Below are positions 33,064 through 45,540 of a stretch of 64,000 bases of DNA, piece by piece; positions within the stretch are counted from its first letter, which is position 1; the number at the start of each line of letters is the position of its first letter. Made by a program: the position numbers and the translations under genes. The stretch is taken from positions 195,899,310 through 195,963,309 of the forward strand of contig OV884056.1 of the NCBI GenBank assembly GCA_930367215.1, written 5' to 3'. Source of the stretch: Pollenia angustigena. Lineage: Eukaryota > Arthropoda > Insecta > Diptera > Polleniidae. A model generated the notes under the pieces. It made no database searches and was not told where the DNA came from. It worked only from the letters and a program-made list of their open reading frames with translations.

Positions 33064-35069
33064 TTGAACTGAATATGGTCCACCGTTTTCAAGTTATTCT
33101 AATATATGTAGTAAAGGTGCCTTAATTTTGGACATAACGGTATATGTCGAAAAGTAGAGCTGATAGAGAAAAATGGAGATTAGATTTGAAATCAGCGACC
33201 TCAAATTAGAAAAATTTGCAATCAATATTTTTACCTTGTGTTATTATTTGTTACTGTTTTTTCAAAGAGCATCCGCTGTAGTAAAAACTTCGGATTCGAC
33301 AAAAATTCCTAATTTACAGATCCTAAAAGGTATACGTAGATCTCTTTAGATTGCGGCTTACCAGAGATCCTGTCTGATAACACGGTACCAGGCGGACTAT
33401 TGGTTGAAGCATCCGTTAGTATGCTTCTTGAGGGAAATGTTTTCTGCTTTTCAGGAAGATTGTCTTTGCAAACTCGCTTATACTAAAGGTTGTTTCTGTT
33501 GCCAAAGGAAAAATTTGGTCTATTTTTTACCCAGTTCCGTTAAGAATGCTAGTATCCTATAGAAATGATAGCTTTAGCAAGATATCGTTAAGCATGAAAT
33601 ATTAAAAATTTAGTCAAATCGGACGATCATGGGCCACCATGAAAGTATCGTCCGGGATTTCGGAAATTGGCTCGATACATGAACTAGCTGGAGAATTTGA
33701 ATTATAAATCCGTTAGCAGACACTATCAGTCAATCTAATTTTATAATATGAAAACATTGGTTTAACGCTTGGATTGTTTTATACATTTTATACAATAAAG
33801 TAAGCCAAGAAAAAATTATGTACTTAAAAAGATGATTTTCTATAATGGACTTTACTGTAATTAGTTCACCTTTTTCTTATTATTTTAAACATTTGTTTAC
33901 AAATATTTTTATTTTTATAAAGAATTCCCATAATTTATTTTAATTTTCATTCTAATACAACTCTATAAAAAATGTTTTTTTTTAACAAATATTTAAGTTA
34001 TAAAAACTAAAATGGTTATTGCCCAAAACTCTAATGAATATGATGAATGAAGTAGATAAATAAGCTCTTCTCCAATTTTTTTTCGTCTGCACAAATGAAT
34101 TTATGCAAATTTAAATTGTTCTTCATTATGCCTCCTTTTAACGGAGATGAACAGCACAAAAGTACTACAAACAACATGAGGATGATTACGTTGATGTTGA
34201 TGGCACTCATTGTTGTCATAAAAAAAGTATCTACTTGAATTTAAATCAATTTAGAATATGAACAATCCTAGTGGAAAAAAAGAAGTAACAAGGAAACCAT
34301 GGCGCAATTTTATGTGTGGTAAAATATGTATGTAACTGACGGCAGAGTTTCTTTTTTTTTTAATTTTCCTCTTTATCCCCATTTGGTGTGTATCTGTGAG
34401 TGTGTTTATGTAAATCTTTTAGATGGTGGTGTCTGTTGCTTTAATGCTGACTGTCTCACATTGTGATTGTCTGTCTGCCAGGCTGTCTCTTTGCTTTCCT
34501 GACTGCCTGCCTGCTTGGTTGATTGTGTTTTTTAAACACTCCAACTGTCGCTTCACTTTACTTATTTCACTTACTTATACAATATTTAGCTTACTTCCTG
34601 CTTTCTTCTTGTACTTACTTACTGCTTTAACTCATAACAGTCACAATATTCAAATTACTTTTTCCGTTTGTCGTTTATTTTTTTTAATATTTTTTGTGCC
34701 CTATTGAATTTTTTGTTGGATTTTTAGAAAATTTTGTAATTATTTTTGTGTGAATTCCTGCTTGGCATTATTAATTTTGTACTATTTAAGGTGGAAATAA
34801 AGTTAGTTCAGAAAGTGTCATGAAAAGAATAGATAAAATATTCAAAAATAAAATGATTAGTCTTGCACAACTACGAACGAACTTGTTTAAAATTAACAAC
34901 ATTAACAACTTAACCTTAACTTATAGTTTAATACTTTCACTACATTACATCAGTTGGCGGCGCTTACAGGTGTGCATAAATAAGACATCGTAATATATGG
35001 AGATCTAGTTAACTTTCCCATATTAGAAAATTATCAGTCTACTACGTTTGCGTTAACTTAGATCTGAAA

Positions 35070-35515
35070 CATCCCAGTAAAAAAAATTTGGGTTTTTTGA
35101 AGCACTACAGAGAAAAAGCGCATACTCAAGCGCTTCAATTAGAGAGCTTTTATAAAGCAGTAAATGATAACGACTAAAACATACAAAAAAGCCGCTATTT
35201 TAGTGCTGACAACGAAGAGGGGTTTTAAGCGAAAAAAAAAATATTATGGTTTACGAAAATGATTGAAAAAAGGCATTTAAACAAGTAAAAGCAAATCATT
35301 AATGAATATGTTAATATAGTTAGCCCTTAAAAAAGCACTCTAGGAGCGCTTTGTTTGCATGTTAAAAGAAGCGCTTATTGTCAGCAGCTAATAGTCCTCC
35401 AAACCGGGAACACTCCATACAAAAATCAGGCATCCCATCAGCAGGTTTGAAGCGATTCGAGGTATGAATTCATACAAAAAACCTGCTCCTTTTGGAGCAC
35501 GTTTTTTACTGGGAT
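35070..35515. mobile_element. TIR element, CCCAGTAAAAAA ends
   Basis: CATCCCAGTAAAAAA at 35070 and TTTTTTACTGGGATG at 35501-35515 are inverted. Subterminal AAGCGC/GCGCTT motifs occur several times on both strands (GAAGCGC, AAGCGCTTC, AGCGCTT). 446 bp, no convincing coding frame. The element at 45785-46058 has related ends. Confidence 0.6.
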
Positions 35516-35736
35516 GGGTCGTTAATACGATATTCAGACAGAAACTGCAGATCTTTAAATACGAAAAATATTTTAGATTTTGTGGCCAAGGAGAATCACA
35601 GATAATGCACTTCCCAGACGGAATAACCTGGGAATATCAACAGCCAAATGAAAATACTAACGTTAGACTGGTTGGGATCAGGGCTGTGGAGTCGTCAAGA
35701 AAAAGTGATAACACCGATTCCATCCTCTGAAATTTT

Positions 35737-35792
35737 TTAAGTACGACTCAGACTCCGACTCCAACGCCGACTCCGACTCCTACTCTAACCTG
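35737..35792. repeat. Degenerate GACTCC microsatellite
   Basis: Repeats of CGACTCMGACTCC-type hexamers (GACTCAGACTCCGACTCC and further GACTCC/GACTCCT units). An inverted GGAGTCG lies 45 bp upstream near 35690. This GGAGTCG pattern is common at the ends of insect repeats, but no element could be delimited. Confidence 0.55.
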
Positions 35793-36879
35793 GATGCTAA
35801 ATCTATATGAGACTAGTATTTATTTGTCCTTAAACATTTTATTAATGCAGTACCATTTAAATGGTTCAATAAAGCAAGTAAATGGTTCTGGAAAAATTTA
35901 AAATTGATATTTTAATTCTTTCATGTGCCGCATTGAGCCTTAATAAAGTTATTTACATTAACATTTTGGAAAATGCAATAAACATATAGCGCCCGATTTA
36001 ATGGACCAAATTAGTTGAAATTTTATGCCATTCAACATTTAAAAAATTGAAACCAACTGAAATACAGAAACATAATAGATCTTATTTTAGAACGAACGCG
36101 TTTTGCTACGAATGTTCGAAAGAAAAGAGTTTTGCTAAAATACATATGGAATCAAACTAGTTTTGCCGCACACTATAGCCCACCAGGAACATTAATCATT
36201 AAACCTTAGTATATATTGAAAGTTATATTAATTTATTAAAATTATGCAAACAGTGCTAAAAAAATTAACAATAACTCTGTAGGGGAGAGATAAACTACAC
36301 CAATTCAAATCATTTTAAATATAAATTTTTTATTTTGTTGGAATCATAATTTTTCCACTATCACTGTGTAAATTCCCATACGTATTATCTAATTTAGTTT
36401 TCGAGATAGAAAAGTTGAAAACAACACCAAGTCCAACTTGCTGTTAACCACTGAATTTGAAGAGGCAAAGAACATCAGGAGTCCTTTTCTGTAGATTGTG
36501 AAGTGAGGTCTATTGTTTTTATATAGATCAATTAAAACACTGCCATTTTGGTTTTATTTTATTTGTTTAGTCAAATATTTCGACCAACATTGTTAATCAT
36601 TCTCAGGAAAATTTGTTACTATGATTTTTAATCAACATTGCGCAATGTTAATTTAACATTGATATTTTTTCTGTGTGCGACACGTTTGCATATATTTATT
36701 AACTACCAACCATTTCAGTGGACAAAAACCTTGACGTCAGCGCAATTTTTATGTATGGATAACGAGGCCTTGAATCTCTCGGAAGCATCAAAGTCTTGAC
36801 AACGAAATAAAATACAGACTTATGGTTAATCGAGGCTTGAAATTGCCATATGGTGAATAGATGGTAAAAGATCAGAGTT

Positions 36880-37170
36880 CAGTATGTTTGACAGGGGGCC
36901 AGGGGATCCTTCGGGGATCACGTGGCGGCCTCGATTAATTGCTAAATCGGGAAAGGTATATCTTAAAGATGCCTGTTAACATCCTGCTTTTGCTTGTAAT
37001 CTAGGGCAGATTCTGGCTTAATTATCGGAAATTATGTTGAACATGTTTTCCCAACATAATATGATTTTCCAACAGAAGTTTTACATGGTCCTGGTGCCTA
37101 AGTCAGGGTAACATGGTTTTTGGTATAAAGTACTTAAAAATTACAAGGCAGACTCTGGCTTTTTACCCGC
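36880..37170. repeat. Block related to the repeat at 40396-41260
   Basis: Contains GGGGATCCTTCGGGGATCAC and TAAATCGGGAAAGGTATATC followed by TTAAAGATGCCTG, which parallels ATCTCGGGAAGGGACATCTT at about 40525 and TCGCGGAAAGGGAGATCTT at about 41090. It is slightly richer in G+C than its surroundings. The nature of this repeat is unknown to me. Confidence 0.4.
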
Positions 37171-37326
37171 AGTTGCGAGCACTCAATATTAATTTTGTGG
37201 ATGAGTATAAAAATAAATTATTCCCAACGCGATAGTGCTTCCAAAATTCATTATAAACTAGCAAATAAAAATTTCTTTTCTCCATTTAAACCCGCCAACA
37301 TAATTTATTTTCGTTTATGTACTTAC

Positions 37327-37444
37327 CCATTTGCCTGCATCACGTTCGTCAGCATTTTTGATCAGCAACAATGTTCGAGATAATATAACACGCTGTGACG
37401 ATGGAATTGGATATAAAGCTGATGAATCCGATACACGATACCAT
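37327..37444 (-). CDS. Dscam-family exon, central part of Ig3
   Basis: Exon of 118 nt after the acceptor ttactgtag. One base completes the split threonine codon, and the exon ends on a full TGG codon before gtaagt (phase 0). The peptide (residues 145-184) begins with the core tryptophan in TWYRVSDSSALYPIP, passes SSQRVILSRTLLLIKN, and ends with ADERDAGKW, the usual D-x-G-x-W/Y lead-in to the F-strand cysteine, which lies at the start of the next exon. Introns of 10.3 and 10.5 kb flank it, so this small exon sits isolated in repeat-rich DNA. Confidence 0.93.
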
Positions 37445-38787
37445 CTACAGTAAATGGATTAATAAAAAAAGCGAACAAAATAACTAAGTTAATATAAAAA
37501 TATGAAAATGTACACAAAAAAGAGGGAAATATGAACGATGTAGTAATAAAAAAATATTAGTTAAATATTTTTTTTTTTTTTTTTAATTTATTATATTTAC
37601 ATACAAACTCATACTCTTGCACATTTTTTAAAAGTATTTGTTCGGATGTTTTTGTAAGGATGTGTACAAGTTAATGGTAATTGTGTTGTGATACGTTTAA
37701 ATGGTTCTTAAAATATGCTTTTTATAATACGTAATTATGAAGCTTTTTTGTGACTAGTGTAATAATGAAAATCAATTTTGTCGATTTAAATCGAGAAGAG
37801 TTGTTTATTTTAAATGGAATGGATGCAAACATGCTCATATCAGATACTAATTTGATGGTAATTGTGAACTTATTAAAAGATAATAATTTGATGGTAATTG
37901 TAAAGTTCTTAAAAGGATGATCTTTAGTGTTGGAACGATTAATCGGCTATAATCAGCTAATTGGCTTATAATCGGTATTCGTCATTTATTTGGTCGAATT
38001 TTGCCGAATGCTGAACTTTTTCAATACCATAATATGCAAATGTTACAAAACCCTGCTTGGATAATTGTTGTTGTGGAAAATTATATTGTTTCTAAAACAG
38101 GTAACAAGCAAGCAAAAAGGGGAAAACAAATTAAAGAGGTGGATTATAATGAAAATTTTCTCGAAAAAGAATAACGTATTTATATAAATGAGCTCCTTAG
38201 TCCACGAATCATTAAGATATTTGAGCCAGTGATGTTATACACTTTTTTAAAAGTCCTTACAGCACGAAAAAAATCTCATTTAAACGAGTCTTCTCAGATT
38301 ACTTTTGATGATTAAAAACTGATTTATCACTTGAGCGATTGAAAAAGGATTCATATGTAATTCATTGCCAACGAAATAAAAAGATTGGCTCAATAACAAG
38401 CCCAATATTGTCAATAAATATAAATAAATGAAAGTGCAAATGGTTTCTTTTCTCTTTTCTAGAACTTTTGTTTGATTTGAAATAAAATTTCTTCAAATAA
38501 TCAAGAGCCATAATGGTGCTGCTTTTACTTAAACTTAAACTAATCCCGAGAAGCTCTACGATTGTCTGCATGACGATTAAAAAATTAAATATCTGTCAGC
38601 AACACCAACAAGTTTTGCCAACGAGCAACAATTTTATAACGGAATTATTTTAAATTTATCTCCAATATTTCTCTTTTTTGGATAGGTAAAGTTAAGCTTC
38701 AGTTTGGGTGAACTTCCGCCTCCATATCGGCCTAAAAAAGTGACGTTGGCCGAACACTTATGATTTTATATAATTTTTTTTAAAACT

Positions 38788-39003
38788 AATTGTGTTTTCT
38801 TTTCTACAAAAAAATGGGACATTTTATTTAAAAAAATGCAATTTTGTGACTGATTCTTAAAAATGTTGGTCCCGAAAAGGGTGAGTTTATTAGAATAAAA
38901 CAAGCCACCCTTTTCGGGAGCAAAATTTTTAAGAAACAGACACCAAATTGCATTTTTTTTAGAAAAATTTCACATTTTTTTGTAGAAGAGAAAACCCCAT
39001 TAA
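38788..39003. mobile_element. Palindromic MITE, TTTTCTTTTCTAC ends, copy 2
   Basis: Second copy of the 24083-24299 MITE: GTTTTCTTTTCTACAAAAAA on the left, TTTTTTTGTAGAAGAGAAAA on the right, with inner arms CCCGAAAAGGGTGAG and CCACCCTTTTCGGGAG. No coding capacity. Confidence 0.75.
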
Positions 39004-39720
39004 ATAATTGGAGTCTTATTCAATGCATATAAATATCTAGAAATATATTATTAAGGAAAAACTTGAATGATAAATACAAAACTTAAAGAATATTGTATTA
39101 CTCCCTGCAACAACAGTTTTCACAACTGAAAAGTATACAACATACCTAGTCATACGGAATACAAATTTTTTTCAGATCAGATCTTTTTTTTTAAAAGGAA
39201 CTTAAAGTTTAAAAAAAAAAAAAAAAATTTTTGTTAGGATATTAAACTTTAAATTTAAAGCATGAGTGAAAACTTATCTGGCAACTTTGATCTGTATTAA
39301 AGTTGGACGAATCTCGGATTAGTGGTTAAATTAAACTAATATCGCTATTAAAGTTTTGTCTCAAAAACAGACATTAGAAACTACTCATCTAATAAAATTA
39401 AAGTAAAAAGAGGCAATATAGTATTTCTTGAGGATCAATTAATGCCGCCATTGTATAAAAATATAGTACACAGAAACACAAATGTATCTAATGGTAAAGG
39501 GCAAGTGCCACAACCATTTGAAAACCATGATTTTTTTAAAAATGTGATATATACCCTGAACTTACATCTTCAAAATGTATTCAAACAAGTCAAGTGCATC
39601 AAGTCATGATGAAAATTTGATGCTAAAAAAGAAAATTTTTTCATTCCATAGTGGCGGTAAATGTTTAATTAGTCTATTACAAATCGTCATATTTTAATCG
39701 GGGACAAAAAAGCAATTGAA

Positions 39721-40385
39721 AAACAAGTAAGCAAGTATAGTCGGTCAAGCCCGACCATATGATACCCTACACCACAGTATTAAGATGCAATTTATCTATG
39801 TTTATAAACTTCATTAAAATCGGTTTGAAAGTTTGTGAGAGGCAGAAATTGCGCCCTACCTCCCTTTGTGGTCCTATTTTTAAAAAACTGTATAGCTTAT
39901 GTGTCCATATAGATATGGATCTATCTATGTTTTAAATTTAATTAAAATCGGTTTGAGTGGCAGAAATTGTCCCTATCTCCCCTCGTGGTCCTATTTTTAA
40001 AAAAATGCATCCCTTTTGTGTCCATAAAGATATGGTTCTAGCTATGTTTTAAATTTCATTAAAATCGGTTTGATAGTTTCTGAGAGGAAGAAATTTCCCC
40101 CTATCTTCCCTCGTGGTCATACTATTTGGCCCATTTTCAATAGGCTTGGACCTTGCGCCAATAAGAACCTACTATGTCCCAAATTTGATCAAATTATCTC
40201 CAAAATTGCGACCTGTACTTTGCGCACATGGTTACATGGACAGCCAGAAAGCCGGACGGACATCTTAAGTTCGACTCAGAAAGTTATTATGAGTCGATCG
40301 GTATACTTTAAGGTGGGTCTAGGACCAATATTTTAAGGCGTTACACACATCAGCACAAATGCATAATACCCTCTCCACTTTTTTA
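39721..40385. mobile_element. Dispersed repeat, AAGTAAGCAAGTATAGTCGG type
   Basis: Begins CAAGTAAGCAAGTATAGTCGG then TGATACCCTACACCA, contains three tandem units of about 120 bp (ATTAAAATCGGTTTGA and CCC-CGTGGTCCTATTTTT in each), and ends AGCACAAATGCATAATACCC then TCTCCAC. The architecture (terminal accct-rich inverted ends, internal tandem units) parallels the mini-me copies, but the sequence differs. A second member starts at 63556. Confidence 0.65.
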
Positions 40386-40395
40386 AACACAGCTG

Positions 40396-41260
40396 ATGGA
40401 AAAATTTGCCCGCTATCTTCGTATAATCGAGGAGAAAACAACTGATTTTCCTCTGGGGAAATCAGGTGCAGCCAATACCTGGAATTCGGCAGATTTTCCT
40501 GACTTGGTTGCTTCTTATACCCAAAATCTCGGGAAGGGACATCTTAGAATGCCTACTGCAAGAGCCGATTTTTACCACTTGCGCGAACGTTCAGCCTCTT
40601 GGCGGTTTTCCCTAGGGGCAGTTTCTATTCAAAATATGCTAATAATAGCTATGCCTAAAGCAGCGGAGGCTAGGTAGCTCCGGCACCTTACAAGGTTAGA
40701 GCACCTAACGAGGGTAGAACGTTTAGCTAAGTCGAATTGTGAACTCAAAATTTCTACCTGTCTTGAAATCTTGTTGGCCCTCACATACAGGAGCGGTTGG
40801 TAAACGTATTGTTTGTCACCCATTGGCTAATGCCGCCATAAGATTGGGCCGGAAGGCAGATATTCATGTAAATCTTATCTACTTTAGTCCTTCATAAGCC
40901 GCCCGACGGTATGAAGGGCAACATTCAAAGAATATTTCCACTTTTGGTGTTACATTCTCCAGTTAAATCTGGTGCAGTCAATACCCGGAATTCGGCAGAG
41001 TTAATTAACCTCTTACGATCGAGACTGAGCAGGGATCCTATCTAGTACCACGGGGGATAAGAACACCTTGAATTTTAAACTTAAGTCGCGGAAAGGGAGA
41101 TCTTAAAAAGTCAGATTTAAAGGCCAATTTGTCGCTTTGAAAGAAAGTTCGACTGCTGACAAGTCTCCTTAAGTGTTGTTGCTATTAAACAGATGCTGCT
41201 TGTTTCAAAACCGCAGATAGCTCCATTTCCTGCACAAGGGGGAAATGTTTAATTCTGTCT
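40396..41260. repeat. Unclassified repeat block with ~550-bp direct repeat
   Basis: AAATCAGGTGCAGCCAATACC with TGGAATTCGGCAGA near 40460-40495 recurs as AAATCTGGTGCAGTCAATACC with CGGAATTCGGCAGA near 40970-41000, followed in both by a C-x-CGGGAAGGGA-ATCTTA-type stretch. It is richer in G+C than its flanks. A 93-codon frame (40396-40677) is not recognisable as a protein. It may be an old non-coding repeat or the remains of a retroelement; I cannot decide. Confidence 0.4.
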
Positions 41261-42457
41261 TAATATACCGTCAAATTGCTACCTGTATGTACTGGTTCCA
41301 CTCACATACGCTAAGCCCGCCACGAGGTTGAGTCAAGACTTCAAGCCTTCACGTTAATCTTTTGCATCACTGTCCTTAATACCCTATGCTTTAGTCGTAG
41401 GATCAAAAATTGGCATACTTTCTTTCCGGCTTTAAAAAAGAAGACCTTTACTTGGCGTAGAATCTTTTCTGTTTTCAACAAGAATCGAAATCAAAAATTA
41501 TTGAAATGAAATTTAAAACCTCGTTTAAACTGAACGATTGTTTTATATAAAAATTTCCTAAGTACCATTTTTAACTACCAATTTTTTTAGTTCCAATAAA
41601 TATTGAACGCAGTCGATTAAAAAGATTCTATATTTCGGAAAACCAATAATAAATCTGTTTAATTTAAACACAAATAATTGACACACTGAAATGTTGTGTG
41701 CAAAAATACATTAATGCACCGACATGTGTGATACCATTTAAATAAGCTCATTAAAATTCCTTTGCACAAATATTTGCAGTCTCAACTGCTATCAATATAA
41801 ACTAACCGAACACAAAAGTTCAATTTCAGGTTGCTAAAGACAGCAAGCAGACAACTTAACAAAATAATTTTAACTCACACACTTTGCCAGCATTCGAGAC
41901 AAATCGCAGGAAGAGGTGTGATGGGGTAAAAATAAAAGATAATTTTTATAGAAAAAAAGAAGAAGAAAAAAAACTGTATAAAGATACTTCAAACTTACAC
42001 AAAAACACACTTCCACTCACAAGAATATGTCTCTAAATATACACCGAAAATAATACACTCACACTTTATTTAGTGCCAGAGAACATGATGCGGTGTGTTT
42101 GTGTGCGTATCTGTGTCTTATTTCCGGTTTTTATTGTTTTTTATTCCCCATTACAAAATCATATGGGGCAACAAAAAAAAAAAAACTGCAAAAACATATA
42201 AAAAGTTAATGCGTGCCTGGCATATCTAACGAAAAGGAACAAGAAACAAGGATAAATCGTTATGTTGTTCATAAAAGAAAATCTGTGACAGATTATGCTT
42301 AAGTAGCGTTTATTGATTTCGTGTTTATATATAAAGGGAAAAAACAACCGTGCATAATCATAAAACGTGAGCGTATGTACACATACGTGATAATAAAACA
42401 TAAGGAATAATTTAGATTCCAAAGAATATTAACCCTTAATATGGGAAATATTTACTA

Positions 42458-42980
42458 CAGTCAAATCCCGATAATTCGTACCTCGATAAATCGTAATTCC
42501 CGATAATTCGTAATAAACTGTCGGTCCCTTGAAAAAATCTCGTTAATTCGTAAAATTACCATACATTTTGTTCCCCTCTCTTATTCGTAATTTTTTTCAA
42601 ATAAAATCTTCTTTGCCTCTTATAAATCGTAATTGTTTGCTAACTACCACTGATAATTCGTAATAAAAACAACAACAAACATTGAAAGAATGATTTTTTG
42701 CTTATCGCTATTTTTTTTTGCGTGGGTTTTTGCTTTTGCTTGTGTGTGTTTATTTTCTTAAGATCAGTTTGTTACATCAATAATTTTTTTACATATATTT
42801 TACTTTCAACAATTGTTTTTTATGTTTTTTTATCGTTTTGTAAATAAATTGAAAAACCCAGTTGATTCGTATTTATTTTATTTAAGCCCCGTTAAATCGA
42901 AACCCCGCTAAATCGAAAACCCCTATAATTCGTAAGAAATGGCCGGTCCCTTGCGATAACGAATTATCGGGATTCTACCG
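42458..42980. mobile_element. pogo/Tigger-like non-autonomous element
   Basis: 523 bp with ends CAGTCAAATCCCGATAATTC and GAATTATCGGGATTCTACCG, flanked by TA at 42456-42457 and 42981-42982. CAGT-initial TIRs with TA duplication and subterminal GATAA-TCGTA repeats fit the pogo/Tigger branch of Tc1/mariner. The motif ATAATTCGTA or ATAAATCGTA recurs about nine times, clustered at both ends. No transposase is present. Confidence 0.75.
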
Positions 42981-43137
42981 TATTGGGTAATTTCATTTAT
43001 ATACAGAAATGTTTGACTTTATTTTAAAAAAAAATTAAACTTTTTACAAACATTTCTTCCATATTAAACTAAAACTATTTTTCAAATTTTACATTTTCTG
43101 TCTCTTTATCCTGAAACAAGCCAAGGTCTCTGGCTGC

Positions 43138-44488
43138 CAGGGCTGTCAGATATGGCGATTTCTCGCCAAACGTGGCGATTTTGAAACGTGTTTGGCGATG
43201 GGAATTCCCGTTTGGCGGCTGGCGACTTTTGTGGCGATTTCTGGTATAACTGGCGATTACCTTGGCTATTTTAACCATTTATACAATTTCGGCGATTTTG
43301 TTTTACAGTGCCCATGTTCTGTAACTCTCGCGACGAGAAACTTTAAGATTGAAATGTGTGAAATGAAAACAAAATGCCATATATTGAAACAAACAGCTGT
43401 TTTTCTCACTAAACTGTGTCTGTTACTTTTTTGGCGAGTATTAGCTGTCACGTAAGGAACTTACTCGCCAATTTACAGAAAAAGTGTATCTGTAAAATTT
43501 TAGTGAGAAAAGTTCCCGCTTTGAACTTTCAAAAAAACTCACGAATAAAAATGGGGCGAGAAAAACTTTTAACATTAAAAAACAATTAAAAAAGCAAAAT
43601 GCAAAGAAAAATAATAATAACATTTTGTTCTGGGCACATTTTTTCATTGTTTAATTATTTTCTTTTTACATTTTTATAAAATATACGAATTTTTTCAAAG
43701 CTTGTTTGCAAACAACAAACATTGAAGTCGCACTTCACATTATTTGGTATAGAAGACTGTTGTATTTTCGCCGCCGTCGTTGAAAATTTTTCAATTTTTG
43801 TAAATTTTGGTCGTCGTCAACGATATGTGTTACTGGCGTTCTCAACGTCTGCAATGTCACATCGGCTTCGGGTGCAATGTTATCATATTTATGACGTAAC
43901 GACTTAATCTCTTTTGATATTTTTCGACATGAGTTACAGACACAATTTTTTCTCACTTTTCGAGAGACGATGGAATATTTTGTTTCACATCTTTTCGATG
44001 CGAGAAGCTCTCACTAAAGTTACAGAACATGGGTACAGCTTGTCATTTTTTGTTATCATTACTAATATAAAAAATCTTGCAACTTTTCACATGATTTTTA
44101 TTTTGTTATCATTTTAAGTGAATCTTATATTCAGTCACTATTTAATTCTAATAGTATATACATATGCAGGTCAAAACTCCAGTAATGAAATCGGTGAGGC
44201 TGAAGTGCACGATCTTATAGTCTTAATTTAAGTTTTTCAACAGAATATATGATCTCCATTTTATGTTATTTAAACAAAATTACAGAAACAAAACAACATT
44301 TACTTTTGGCGACTTTATTTGTATTTTTTCTCAGTTTTAGCGATTTTTGACTGAAATATTATACTAGCGTTTTTTATGCAAAATTTAATTAAAAAAAAAA
44401 AAAATTTACAAAAACTGAACCAAATTGAAGTTTGGCGATTTCTGACATCTGGTTTGGCGATGGAGCTCAAAAAAATCTGACAACCCTG
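43138..44488. mobile_element. hAT-like element, CTGGCTGC duplication
   Basis: 1351 bp with ends CAGGGCTGTCAGATATGG and AAAATCTGACAACCCTG, flanked by CTGGCTGC at 43130-43137 and 44489-44496 (perfect 8 bp). TGGCGATTT or close variants recur many times at the left end and again near the right end. A nested element occupies 43309-44033. No intact frame is recognised. Confidence 0.85.
43309..44033. mobile_element. Nested TIR element, CCCATGTTCTGTAACT ends
   Basis: Left CCCATGTTCTGTAACTCTCG and right AAAGTTACAGAACATGGG are inverted, with further inverted subterminal matches (GAAATGTGTGAAATG and TTTCACATCTTTTC). It interrupts the hAT element 43138-44488, and a fragment of the family lies at 4295-4440. 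Confidence 0.6.
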
Positions 44489-45261
44489 CTGGCTGCAATG
44501 GAACTCGCAACTCTAATATTGAGAGGCTTGCTCTCTACTTACTGAAGCATCAAACTTTAACAAGATTTTTTTTGAAGATCAGTTTTTAATTTTGAATATC
44601 ATAAAAAATTAAGTATTTTGAAAATATTTTGTAATGTTTTAACTATTAGGAATTTTATTAAACAAAGTTTCTTCTAATACGAACCTCCGAACTTTGTCGA
44701 ATTTTTATTTAGTCTGTTTTGCCCAATCACCTTGAACGAATAAAGCGTTCATCAAGACATGTAAATAATAAAATTTTAAATTATGAGGAATATTTATTTA
44801 AAAATCGTTACATCAACTAACAAAATTGTCGAATTTGAGACGAAACTAATCTGCATAAAATCCAAGAGCGTCCTAAAAATGTCACTGCACATGGTGGATT
44901 TTGGGCTGGCAGCATCATCGATCCATATTTTTTAAGGACGACGCATATAGGGATGATATTTGTCCAATTCAAGGGGCCAAAATTGATTTTTTTTTTCTTA
45001 AATCTTGGTAAAAAAAATTAAAATCGAGTGGAAAAGAGAAAGAGAACTTCTCAAGAAATAGGAAAATATTTACCCATAAACCTGTATTTTTTTAAGTCTT
45101 GTTATTCTGTATGAACTTTGTTTTCATATAAATTAGAATTATTCAAATACTGGTAGTAAAAGTTAACAAAACCCGTCAATAAATTAACTAGTTATAGAGA
45201 AAGAACTACCCTTTTTCTTTCAGAAAGCCCGGTTTCAGTACAGTAACGCCCATACAACACA

Positions 45262-45540
45262 GAGAAAAAAATAAATATTGATTTAAATTAAAAAAATTGT
45301 GATATTAATTAAAAAATAAATTAAATTTGACCAGTAAACAAATTAATAGTATGAATTAAACGTTTAATTCACTTGATTTAACATTTAATTTACTTGATTA
45401 AACGCTTAATTCACTTGATTAAACGTTTAATTCACTTGATTAAACATTTAATTTACTTGATTAAACGTTTAATTCACTTGAATGAAAGTTTAATTAAAAC
45501 TGATTTTATTTTGATTAATGGTAAAAAATTTTGGAAAAAT
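45262..45540. mobile_element. AT-rich element with 21-bp minisatellite
   Basis: From CAGAGAAAAAAATAAATA to TTTTTTTGTGTAT. The core (45350-45490) is six 21-bp units TAAACGTTTAATTCACTTGAT, alternating with a variant TAAACATTTAATTTACTTGAT. Each unit contains a small palindrome AAACGTTT or ATTAAAC...GTTTAAT. Related copies are at 31440 and 60150. Confidence 0.7.

Larger units (their letters stand above)
26801..37326 (-). other. Intron within Ig3 (10.5 kb)
   Basis: Contains two copies of the ATCATAAT-palindrome element (27527-28816 and 31620-32717), a tandem array (28935-29640), minisatellite sequence (31500-31618), a small hairpin (33001-33063) and a TIR element (35070-35515). 29900-30150 and 31020-31230 are TTAATTAA-rich and end in TTTTTTCTGTGTG-like sequence, probably relatives of the 21-bp minisatellite elements. 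I recognise nothing in 26810-27520, 30150-31020, 33070-35069 and 35800-36880. A weakly repetitive block similar to 40396-41260 lies at 36880-37170. Confidence 0.75.

Noticed and set aside
34423..34707. 94-codon hydrophobic frame resembling membrane segments
   Set aside because: Composed of CTT/TTA-rich low complexity; no splice or promoter support.
40396..40677. 93-codon frame as a gene
   Set aside because: Falls in a repetitive block and has no recognisable domain.
43722..44117. Overlapping 61- and 67-codon frames
   Set aside because: Lie inside the nested TIR element 43309-44033 and resemble no known protein.
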